Shown in pieces: positions 1 to 5,889 of a stretch of 13,076 nt of DNA. Position 1 is the stretch's first letter; each line of letters starts with the position of its first letter. This stretch comes from Alphaproteobacteria bacterium. GTDB taxonomy: Bacteria > Pseudomonadota > Alphaproteobacteria > UBA828. Made by a program: the position numbers and the translations under genes. The notes under the pieces are model-generated. The model had not been told where the DNA came from and searched no databases. It was given only the letters and a program-made list of their open reading frames with translations. Where the stretch lies: contig JAUVWK010000040.1 of assembly GCA_030604165.1 (NCBI GenBank), positions 1 through 13,076 of the forward strand, given 5' to 3'.

Positions 1-8
1 CGCACCTC

Positions 9-740
9 GTGGCCGACAACCAAGGACTGGCGGCGCACAGCCTCGGCAAACGCTTCAAAAAGCGGCCCGTGCTGCGCGGTGTCAGCTTGTCGGTGCGGCG
101 CGGCGAGGCGGTCGGCCTTCTCGGCCCCAACGGCGCCGGCAAGACGACCTGCTTCTACGTCATTACCGGGCTGATCTCGGCGGAGTATGGCAGCGTCTCT
201 CTGGACGGCCACGACATCACCGATCTGCCCATGTATCGCCGCGCTCGCCTTGGCATCGGGTACCTGCCGCAGGAAGCCTCGATTTTCCGCGGTCTGTCGG
301 TCGAAAACAACCTCCGTGCCGTGCTCGAAGTCACCGAGCCAGTGCGCGAAACACGCGAAGCGCTGCTCGACGAATTGTTGGCCGAGTTTTCGATCACCCA
401 CTTGCGGCGCACGCCGGCGCTAGCGCTCTCGGGTGGCGAGCGGCGGCGGGTAGAAATTGCGCGGGCGCTCGCATCGAAACCGGCCTTCATGCTGTTGGAC
501 GAGCCGCTCGCCGGTATCGACCCGATCGCCGTGACGGAGATTCGCGATCTCGTCGCCCACCTAAAGGACCGTGGGATCGGCGTTCTCATCACCGATCATA
601 ACGTCAGGGAAACGCTGGACATCGTCGACCGCGCCTACATCCTGCATGAAGGCACGGTGCTCATGGAAGGCCCACCCTCCGAAATCGTTGCGCACGAAGA
701 GGTCAGGCGGGTCTATCTCGGCGAGCGCTTTCGCCTGTAG
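9..740 (+). CDS. lptB: LPS export ABC transporter ATP-binding protein LptB
   Basis: This is the cytoplasmic ATPase of the LptB2FG complex, which extracts lipopolysaccharide from the inner membrane and drives it to the cell surface. The 243-residue product is one ABC ATPase domain. It has Walker A GPNGAGKTT at residues 39-47, a Q-loop glutamine near 88, the signature LSGGE at 140-144, Walker B with LLDEP at 162-166, and the switch histidine at 197 (ITDHNVRE). Length and motif spacing match LptB (about 240 residues), and the rpoN gene 14 bases downstream is its classical neighbour. The start used is a GTG only 8 bases from the window edge. No ribosome binding site can be judged there and the frame stays open to the edge, so the true start could lie upstream. 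lptA and lptC usually precede it but are outside the window. Confidence 0.95.
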   Translation: MADNQGLAAHSLGKRFKKRPVLRGVSLSVRRGEAVGLLGPNGAGKTTCFYVITGLISAEYGSVSLDGHDITDLPMYRRARLGIGYLPQEASIFRGLSVENNLRAVLEVTEPVRETREALLDELLAEFSITHLRRTPALALSGGERRRVEIARALASKPAFMLLDEPLAGIDPIAVTEIRDLVAHLKDRGIGVLITDHNVRETLDIVDRAYILHEGTVLMEGPPSEIVAHEEVRRVYLGERFRL

Positions 741-754
741 GTGAGGTCGGACCG

Positions 755-2293
755 ATGGCTTTGACACCCCGCCTCGAACTGCGGCAGGGCCATGCGCTTG
801 TCATGACCCCGCAGTTGCAGCAATCCATCAAACTGTTGCAGCTGAACAATTTCGAGCTCATGGCGTTCGTCGAACAAGAGTTGGAACAGAACCCGTTCCT
901 CGAGCACGATGAAGGCGGGGCCGAGGCGGACTCAGAGACGCCCGACGACGCGCCCGCACCAGTCGCCGACGGCGATCCGGTGGCCTCGGATCGGGCCCTG
1001 AAAATCTCCGAAGACATGCCCAACGGCAGGGATCTGGCCGACCTCGATGTGCGCGAGGAGGATCTTTGGCGCGGCGAAGAGGGCACGTCTGGACCCACGC
1101 TCGCAGGCGCCAGCTACGGCGGCGCCGTTGGCGGGGGCGATACGCGCTTCGGATCCGGCGATTCATCAGAGGGCTCGGCCATCGAACAAACGCCTTCCCT
1201 GCCGGGCACACTGCGGGACCATTTGATCTCTCAGCTCGGCATGGAAGTCGCGAGTCCGGGCGATCGCCTGATTGGCAGCCATCTTATCGAGCTCATCGAC
1301 GACGCCGGTTACATCACCGCGGATCTCCACCCGGTATCGGAGAAGCTCGGCTGCGACGTCTCACGCGTTGAACGGACGCTCGCGCAATTGCAGCGCTTTG
1401 ACCCGCCCGGCGTGTTTGCGCGCAATCTGGCGGAGTGCCTGGCCCTCCAGCTCAAGGATCGCGATCGGTTCGACCCGGCCATGGCGGCACTGGTCGACAA
1501 CCTCGACCTGCTGGCTCAAGGCGAGATGTCACGGCTGATGAAACTGTGCGGTATCGACGCGGAAGACCTGACCGACATGGTGGCTGAAATCAAGAGCCTC
1601 AACCCCAAACCGGGGCTCGCCTTCGACACCGAGTTGGTGCAGCCCATCGTGCCTGACGTGTTCATTCGTCCGACGAGCGACGGCGGCTGGAGTGTGGAGC
1701 TGAACACCGACACGTTGCCCCAGGTGATGGTCAATTCCAGCTACTATACGGAGCTCAGCAGCGCCTCGCCGAAAGGCCAGGAAAAGCAGTTCATCTCGTC
1801 ATGTTTCCAAACCGCCAATTGGTTGGTGCGTTCGCTGGATCAGCGGGCGCGGACGATTCTGAAGGTCGCAACCGAGTTGGTGCGCCAGCAGGAGCCGTTT
1901 TTCTCGCGCGGCGTCCAGCATCTGCGCCCGCTGACGCTGCGCACGATCGCGGAAGCGATCGACATGCATGAGAGCACCGTGAGCCGCGTGAGCAACAATA
2001 AGTATGTCAGCACGCCGCGCGGAACGTACGAGATCAAGTTCTTTTTTAGCGCCAGTCTGGGCAGCACCACGGGCGGCGAATCACATGCGGCGGAAGCGGT
2101 GCGGCATCGCATCAAGGCGCTGATCGACGCCGAAGCCCAGAACAATATCCTCTCCGACGACCGGATCGCCGGGATTCTCAGCCAGGCGGGCATCGATATT
2201 GCGCGCCGTACCGTGGCTAAATACCGCGAAGCCATGCATATCCCTTCTTCGGTCCGCCGCCGCCGCGAAAAGGAACGCTTGGCCATCGGTTGA
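755..2293 (+). CDS. rpoN: RNA polymerase sigma-54 factor RpoN
   Basis: Sigma-54 directs RNA polymerase to -24/-12 promoters and needs AAA+ enhancer-binding activators. The 512-residue protein shows the full family layout. The glutamine/leucine-rich region I covers about residues 1-50 (TPQLQQSIKLLQL, ELEQNPFLE). A variable acidic and glycine-rich region II covers about 51-145. The core-binding domain covers about 150-335, with FDPPGVFARNL at 215-225. The DNA-binding part contains a helix-turn-helix around 394-418 (TLRTIAEAIDMHESTVSRV) and the diagnostic RpoN box ARRTVAKYRE at 483-492; the common form has T where A is seen at position 488. The ATG is preceded by GTGAGG at 741-746. It lies 14 bases after lptB, so co-transcription is likely. 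The TGA at 2291-2293 runs into a hairpin. Confidence 0.98.
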   Translation: MALTPRLELRQGHALVMTPQLQQSIKLLQLNNFELMAFVEQELEQNPFLEHDEGGAEADSETPDDAPAPVADGDPVASDRALKISEDMPNGRDLADLDVREEDLWRGEEGTSGPTLAGASYGGAVGGGDTRFGSGDSSEGSAIEQTPSLPGTLRDHLISQLGMEVASPGDRLIGSHLIELIDDAGYITADLHPVSEKLGCDVSRVERTLAQLQRFDPPGVFARNLAECLALQLKDRDRFDPAMAALVDNLDLLAQGEMSRLMKLCGIDAEDLTDMVAEIKSLNPKPGLAFDTELVQPIVPDVFIRPTSDGGWSVELNTDTLPQVMVNSSYYTELSSASPKGQEKQFISSCFQTANWLVRSLDQRARTILKVATELVRQQEPFFSRGVQHLRPLTLRTIAEAIDMHESTVSRVSNNKYVSTPRGTYEIKFFFSASLGSTTGGESHAAEAVRHRIKALIDAEAQNNILSDDRIAGILSQAGIDIARRTVAKYREAMHIPSSVRRRREKERLAIG

Positions 2294-2335
2294 GAGCCCG
2301 CGGCGGCCGCCGGCAGCCGCCGACTTATGGCTCTC
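2292..2335 (+). other. Nested hairpin after rpoN
   Basis: Two inverted repeats are nested just past the rpoN stop. The outer arms are GAGAGCC at 2292-2298 and GGCTCTC at 2329-2335. The inner arms are CGGCGGC at 2301-2307 and GCCGCCG at 2316-2322, around an 8-base loop. Both stems are perfect 7-mers. No run of T follows, so a standard intrinsic terminator is not supported. It could be a transcript-stabilising or attenuating structure between rpoN and hpf. GC-rich intergenic DNA forms such stems easily, so a functional role is an inference. Confidence 0.4.
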
Positions 2336-2355
2336 GCGGCGCTCGTCAGGCCCTA

Positions 2356-2384
2356 TTGACTCGGTTCGGACCCAGCCCTATGGT
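2356..2384 (+). promoter_or_regulatory. Candidate sigma-70-type promoter for hpf-ptsN
   Basis: TTGACT at 2356-2361 and TATGGT at 2379-2384 are separated by exactly 17 bases. That is 5 of 6 matches to the -35 and 4 of 6 to the -10 consensus. Transcription would start near 2391, giving a leader of about 70 bases that keeps the hpf ribosome binding site. The position in the 169-base rpoN-hpf gap is sensible. It was found by eye and is not experimentally supported. Confidence 0.45.
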
Positions 2385-2424
2385 GACCGCCCTTTCCGGC
2401 CCAAAGCAAAATCATCGCACTTCT

Positions 2425-2439
2425 TGGCAGGCCCGCTGC
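2425..2439 (+). promoter_or_regulatory. Candidate sigma-54 (-24/-12) promoter upstream of hpf
   Basis: TGGCAGG-CCCG-CTGC fits the sigma-54 consensus TGGCACG-N4-TTGC with 9 of 11 fixed bases. The invariant GG (2426-2427) and GC (2438-2439) have the correct spacing. It lies directly between rpoN and hpf. Against it, the predicted start near 2451 falls after the GAGG that looks like the hpf ribosome binding site, leaving a 12-base leader without it. No enhancer-binding site was recognised. Confidence 0.3.
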
Positions 2440-2462
2440 GGGTCACGAGGAAGATTATCGTA

Positions 2463-3059
2463 ATGCAGATTACGATCACCGGCAGGCATGTAGGGGTCGG
2501 TGCCAGGCTTCACAGCCACGTCGAGAAACGACTAGAAGCCGGGACCAGCAAGTATTTCAATCACGCCATCGATGCGCAGGTGGTATTTACGCGTCAGGCG
2601 CGCTTTTTTGACACGGACATCGCGATTCACCTCGGCTCGGGCATCACGCTACAGGGCCACGCGGAGACTGACGACATAACCACCAGCTTCGACCTCGCGG
2701 CCGATAGAGTAGAAAAACGCCTACGGCGCTACAAACGCAGGCTGAAAGATCATCATAAGAGACTATCGAACAAAACGCGTAACAGCATCCCGGCCCAGCA
2801 ATACGTACTGGCCGCGGAACCTGAAGACGCAGAGACAGAGCCGACGGCGTCGGAGGCCGCTGCTCCCGTGATCGTCGCCGAGACATCGACCAAAATCGAC
2901 GTGATGAGCGTGGGCGACGCCGTGATGCGTATGGATTTGGCGGAGCTGCCGGCGCTGATGTTCCGCAACGGCACCCACGGCCGACTCAACGTGGTTTACC
3001 GCCGCCCGGACGGCAATATCGGCTGGATCGATCCGACCGAGTCCGCGGACGCCGGCTAA
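2463..3059 (+). CDS. hpf: Long-form ribosome hibernation promoting factor HPF
   Basis: HPF binds the decoding region of idle 30S subunits. The long form also dimerises 70S ribosomes into inactive 100S particles. From the ATG at 2463 the protein has 198 residues. An N-terminal S30AE domain covers about 1-100 (starting MQITITGRHV, with the basic helix region VEKRLRRYKRRLKDHHKR at about 83-100). An acidic and alanine-rich linker covers about 115-142. A C-terminal dimerisation domain covers about 145-192 (IDVMSVGDAVMRMDLAELPAL, GRLNVVYRRPDGNIGWIDP). The C-terminal domain marks it as long HPF rather than the short enterobacterial type. The open frame extends upstream into the end of rpoN, but the S30AE domain begins at this ATG and GAGGAA at 2447-2452 serves as ribosome binding site, so the upstream extension is rejected. 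It sits 20 bases before ptsN, as in the classical rpoN operon. Confidence 0.95.
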   Translation: MQITITGRHVGVGARLHSHVEKRLEAGTSKYFNHAIDAQVVFTRQARFFDTDIAIHLGSGITLQGHAETDDITTSFDLAADRVEKRLRRYKRRLKDHHKRLSNKTRNSIPAQQYVLAAEPEDAETEPTASEAAAPVIVAETSTKIDVMSVGDAVMRMDLAELPALMFRNGTHGRLNVVYRRPDGNIGWIDPTESADAG

Positions 3060-3079
3060 CTGCGGGAGGGTTTTGTCGC

Positions 3080-3544
3080 ATGGAAATTGGCGAGCTTTTG
3101 GGCCCGCGAGGCGTTCTGGCCAACCTCAAGGTCACGAGCAAAAAACAGCTCTTGCAAGAACTTGCGAGTCGCGCGGGTGAGATAACGGGTCTCCACGAGC
3201 GAACCATTTTCGACGCCTTGCTCGAGCGCGAGCGGCTGGGCTCGACCGGCGTCGGCAACGGCATTGCGATCCCGCATGGCAAGCTGGCCGGTCTATCGAG
3301 TTTGTGCGGCGTATTTGCCCGCCTGCCCGAGCCCATCGATTTCGAGGCCATCGATGAGCGCCCGGTCGATCTTATTTTCCTTTTGCTCGCGCCGGAATCG
3401 GCCGGCGCGGATCATTTGAAGGCGCTCGCCCGAGTTTCTCGCCTGCTGCGGGACGATGGCGTGTGCGACCGCATGCGCGGCTGCGATAACTCCGACGCGC
3501 TTTTCGCGCTCCTGACCGAACCGGCCGAACTGCCCGCAGCCTAG
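3080..3544 (+). CDS. ptsN: Nitrogen-regulatory PTS protein EIIA-Ntr (PtsN)
   Basis: EIIA-Ntr is the terminal phosphate acceptor of the nitrogen PTS. Depending on phosphorylation it regulates targets such as potassium transport, sensor kinases and stringent-response enzymes in other proteobacteria. The 154-residue product is one PTS EIIA type-2 domain. It carries the phosphorylatable histidine in GIAIPHGKL (His66) and the conserved STGVGNGIAIPH stretch just before it. A strong ribosome binding site GGGAGGG (3064-3070) precedes the ATG. It follows hpf by 20 bases, the usual rpoN-hpf-ptsN order. The TAG stop (3542-3544) lies inside the left arm of a perfect 25-bp inverted repeat. The coding part is full length, so the repeat has not truncated it noticeably. 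Confidence 0.96.
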   Translation: MEIGELLGPRGVLANLKVTSKKQLLQELASRAGEITGLHERTIFDALLERERLGSTGVGNGIAIPHGKLAGLSSLCGVFARLPEPIDFEAIDERPVDLIFLLLAPESAGADHLKALARVSRLLRDDGVCDRMRGCDNSDALFALLTEPAELPAA

Positions 3545-3600
3545 TGCCCCCTATCATGATGCCGTCCTCCGTACCACGGCATCATGATAGGGGGCACTAG
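3541..3600. repeat. 60-bp perfect palindromic element (25-bp arms) on the ptsN stop
   Basis: The arms 3541-3565 and 3576-3600 are perfect reverse complements over 25 bases and enclose the 10-base loop CCTCCGTACC. The ends read CTAGTGCCCCC and GGGGGCACTAG. The first CTAG contains the ptsN stop TAG. No T-run follows, so it is not a textbook intrinsic terminator, although the RNA hairpin would be very stable. If the outer CTAG copies are a 4-base target duplication, the inner part is a 52-bp element with 21-bp inverted ends, like a very small MITE or REP-type palindrome. Its ends resemble those of the element at 7675-7728. The classification as mobile is inference. Confidence 0.85.
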
Positions 3601-3663
3601 GCCCGCGTCCGGACCCGGCGCCAATTGACAGGGCACCGCGGCATCCCCACTCTGTTCAGCAAC

Positions 3664-4140
3664 ATGATTCTGTGCCATGCGACATGCGTCGAGTTGGACG
3701 GTGTCGGCGTCTTACTACGCGGGCCGTCGGGCGCCGGTAAATCCGACCTGGCGATCCTCCTCATCGACCAAGGCGCCCACTTGGTCGCCGACGACCAGGT
3801 TCGGCTGTGGGCCGAGGACGGTGTGCTAACCGCCGCGGCGCCCGAGCGGCTGGCTGGGCTCGTCGAGGCCCGCGGGATCGGCATCGTGCGCCTGGACCAC
3901 CTGCCGGCCTGCCGCGTCGGCCTGGTGGTCGATTTGGTCCCGCCCGAAGCGGTGGAGCGCCTACCCGAAACGTCCCGCCAGACGGTTGCAGGCATTGAGC
4001 TGCCGGCGCTCTCGCTCGCGCCCTTCGAGGCGTCGGCGCCGGCTAAACTTCGCCTTGCGCTCCGAGCCGGACGCGTGGACAGCCTGCTCGACTGCCCCGC
4101 GCGGGCCGCCGGGGCCGCCGGGGCGAAGCGGCTCGCTTGA
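3664..4140 (+). CDS. hprK: HPr kinase/phosphorylase, short alphaproteobacterial type
   Basis: This enzyme phosphorylates HPr on a regulatory serine and can remove that phosphate, linking the PTS to energy state. The 158-residue protein corresponds to the C-terminal catalytic domain of the Firmicutes enzyme (about 310 residues); the N-terminal domain is absent, as is usual in Alphaproteobacteria. Walker A GPSGAGKS lies at residues 20-27, the acidic pair in VADDQV near 43-44, and the family signature LVEARGIGIVRL at 66-77. The ATG at 3664 was chosen because the product then begins MILCHATCV, the typical start of the short family. A TTG at 3625 in the same frame would add 13 residues. Neither start has a clear ribosome binding site. 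Upstream the frame is closed by the TAG inside the palindrome's right arm. rapZ starts 3 bases after the stop, and the substrate gene (HPr) is two genes further on. Confidence 0.92.
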   Translation: MILCHATCVELDGVGVLLRGPSGAGKSDLAILLIDQGAHLVADDQVRLWAEDGVLTAAAPERLAGLVEARGIGIVRLDHLPACRVGLVVDLVPPEAVERLPETSRQTVAGIELPALSLAPFEASAPAKLRLALRAGRVDSLLDCPARAAGAAGAKRLA

Positions 4141-4143
4141 GCG

Positions 4144-5121
4144 ATGATAACGCGAACCGACGATCGGCCCGGTGAGGCGGCGGCCGCGGCCAAAGAGGCG
4201 GATGGGCGTCGCCGCCTGGTGCTGGTCACCGGCATGTCGGGCGCCGGCAAGACCTCGGCGTTGAAGGTTTTCGAAGATCTCGGATACGAGGTCGTAGACA
4301 ACCTTCCCGTTTCGCTTTTGGCCAGCGTCGTGCGCCCGCCCGAACCCGGAAACCGCCTGCGCCAACCGCTGGCGCTCTGTGTCGATGTTCGCACCCGCCA
4401 TTTCGATATCGAGCATTTCGAGCACGATATCGCGCCGCTGCTGAGCAGCGCCGACCTCGACGTCACGCTGCTATTCCTAGATTGCGACAACGAGATTCTC
4501 AGGCGACGGTTCACAGAGACACGCCGTCGCCACCCCTTGGCGAGCGATCGGCCGGTAATCGACGGCATCCGTCACGAGCGTGACCGCCTCGCCTGGCTGC
4601 GTAACCGGGCAGACCTCGCCATCGATACCTCCGGGGTCGATTTGCGCGATCTGCGGCGCCTGCTCAATGGCCACTTCTCCTACGCGGCGAACCACAGGCT
4701 GGGCGTTTTCGTGATGTCCTTCTCCTACCGTCAGGGCCTGCCACCGGAAGCCGACCTCGTGTTCGACGTGCGTTTTCTCGTCAACCCGCATTACGATCCG
4801 GCCCTGCGCCCGCTGAGTGGCCGCGACGCGGTCGTTGCCGCCTATATCGAGCGCGATTCGGCGTTTCAACCGTTTCTTGCTAACCTGACGGGAATGCTGG
4901 TGTCGTTGCTGCCCGCTTACGAGCGCGAGGGCAAATCTTATCTGACAATCGCCGTCGGCTGCACGGGTGGGCGGCATCGTTCCGTCTTCGTCGCTGAGCG
5001 GATCGCGGCGGCGTTGCGCGGCGCGGGCTGTCAAGTTGGCCTGCGTCATCGGGACATCGACCGTCTGCGGGAGAGTGAGCGACGAGCGGACGGCGCGGAA
5101 CGGTCCGCGCCGGCGGACTAA
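4144..5121 (+). CDS. rapZ: RapZ/YvcJ-family nucleotide-binding protein
   Basis: In enterobacteria RapZ senses glucosamine-6-phosphate and guides RNase E to the small RNA GlmZ, so controlling amino-sugar synthesis for the envelope. The family is wider than that role. The 325-residue product has a P-loop GMSGAGKT at 30-37, the family stretch LGYEVVDNLPVSLL after it, DVRTRHF further on, and the C-terminal signature GCTGGRHRS at 272-280. It has about 20 extra residues before the P-loop and a C-terminal tail of about 18 residues beyond RHRDID. The basic C-terminal cluster used for RNA binding in the E. coli protein is not clearly present; the tail is mixed charge. Whether it acts on RNA here is unknown. 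It starts 3 bases after hprK, so the two are probably translationally coupled. Confidence 0.93.
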   Translation: MITRTDDRPGEAAAAAKEADGRRRLVLVTGMSGAGKTSALKVFEDLGYEVVDNLPVSLLASVVRPPEPGNRLRQPLALCVDVRTRHFDIEHFEHDIAPLLSSADLDVTLLFLDCDNEILRRRFTETRRRHPLASDRPVIDGIRHERDRLAWLRNRADLAIDTSGVDLRDLRRLLNGHFSYAANHRLGVFVMSFSYRQGLPPEADLVFDVRFLVNPHYDPALRPLSGRDAVVAAYIERDSAFQPFLANLTGMLVSLLPAYEREGKSYLTIAVGCTGGRHRSVFVAERIAAALRGAGCQVGLRHRDIDRLRESERRADGAERSAPAD

Positions 5122-5158
5122 GATCTAGGCGACGATTCCCGGCTGTCCGGAGAGCATC

Positions 5159-5566
5159 ATGATCGGGCTGGTTCTTGTCACGCATGGCCGCTTGGCCGAA
5201 GAGTTCATCGCGGCCACCGAACATGTGGTCGGGCCGCAAGAGTATGTGCGCGCGGTGTGCATCGGGCCGGACGACGATATGGAGCAGCGCCGCAGGGATA
5301 TTCTGGCGGCCGTCGATGCGGTCGACAGCGGCCACGGCGTGATTCTGCTAACCGACATGTTTGGCGGCACGCCCTCGAATCTCGCGATCTCGGTGATGGA
5401 CAAAACCAAGGTCGAGGTCATCGCGGGCATGAACCTGCCGATGCTGATCAAGCTGGCGAGTGTGCGTCCCAAGGACAATCTGGCGGATGCGGTGGCAAGC
5501 GCCCAAGAAGCGGGCCGTAAGTACATCAACGTCGCCAGCCGCCTGCTCGACGGCGATGACCAATGA
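5159..5566 (+). CDS. manX: PTS EIIA component, mannose (EIIA-Man) family
   Basis: The 135-residue protein is a single EIIA-Man domain that accepts phosphate from HPr on the N-terminal histidine His9 (LVTHGRLAEEF). The family motif LLTDMFGGTPSN lies at 63-74. No EIIB, EIIC or EIID partner is fused to it or encoded nearby, so it probably serves in regulation rather than sugar uptake. In rhizobia such orphan EIIA-Man proteins are called ManX; the symbol is given by that analogy. GGAG at 5149-5152 is well placed before the ATG. Its stop overlaps the HPr start by four bases (ATGA), which implies translational coupling. Confidence 0.93.
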   Translation: MIGLVLVTHGRLAEEFIAATEHVVGPQEYVRAVCIGPDDDMEQRRRDILAAVDAVDSGHGVILLTDMFGGTPSNLAISVMDKTKVEVIAGMNLPMLIKLASVRPKDNLADAVASAQEAGRKYINVASRLLDGDDQ

Positions 5567-5889
5567 GCCAAGATAGCGGCGAGGGCCGGCCGAGCGCGGG
5601 AGACGCGGGCGAGGAGACGGCGCGGTGCAGCGTCATGATCGGTAACCAGCTTGGCCTGCACGCCCGAGCGGCAGCGAAATTTGTCAAAACGGCCGAGCGC
5701 TTTGACGCCGAGATCTGGGTGGTTCGAAACGGCACCCGCGTCTCGGGGGTCTCGATTCTGGGTCTCATGATGCTGGCCGCGGGGCCAGGCGCGGAAATCT
5801 CGCTGGAGGCCCGCGGCGCCGAGGCCAGCGGCGCCGTCGAAGCGCTAAGGCAGCTGGTAAGCGGAAACTTCGATGACGACGAAGGGTGA
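5563..5889 (+). CDS. ptsH: Phosphocarrier protein HPr with both His and Ser sites
   Basis: HPr carries phosphate from EI to EIIA proteins. The 108-residue product has the active site NQLGLHARAAAKF with His33, and a regulatory serine at Ser64 in the context VSILGLMML. The His-Ser distance of 31 residues equals that between His15 and Ser46 in classical HPr. Ser64 is the expected target of the HprK encoded two genes upstream. The first 20 residues form a hydrophilic extension not found in short HPr proteins. An internal ATG at 5635 would remove it but leave too little before the first strand, and the ATGA overlap with the upstream gene supports the long start. The gene overlaps the EI gene by 17 bases. 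Confidence 0.95.
   Translation: MSQDSGEGRPSAGDAGEETARCSVMIGNQLGLHARAAAKFVKTAERFDAEIWVVRNGTRVSGVSILGLMMLAAGPGAEISLEARGAEASGAVEALRQLVSGNFDDDEG

Noticed and set aside
2199..2462. Open frame extending hpf upstream into rpoN
   Set aside because: The S30AE domain starts exactly at the ATG at 2463, which has a GAGGAA site. The extension overlaps the conserved rpoN end and encodes low-complexity sequence.
3625..3653. TTGACA directly after the first palindrome as a -35 box for hprK
   Set aside because: The -35 match is perfect, but at 17-base spacing the -10 would be CACTCT, a poor match. Transcription would start almost on the hprK ATG.
3597..4568. 323-residue minus-strand open frame across hprK and rapZ
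   Set aside because: It is rich in Ser, Arg and Pro without recognisable motifs, and both overlapped plus-strand genes are clearly real.
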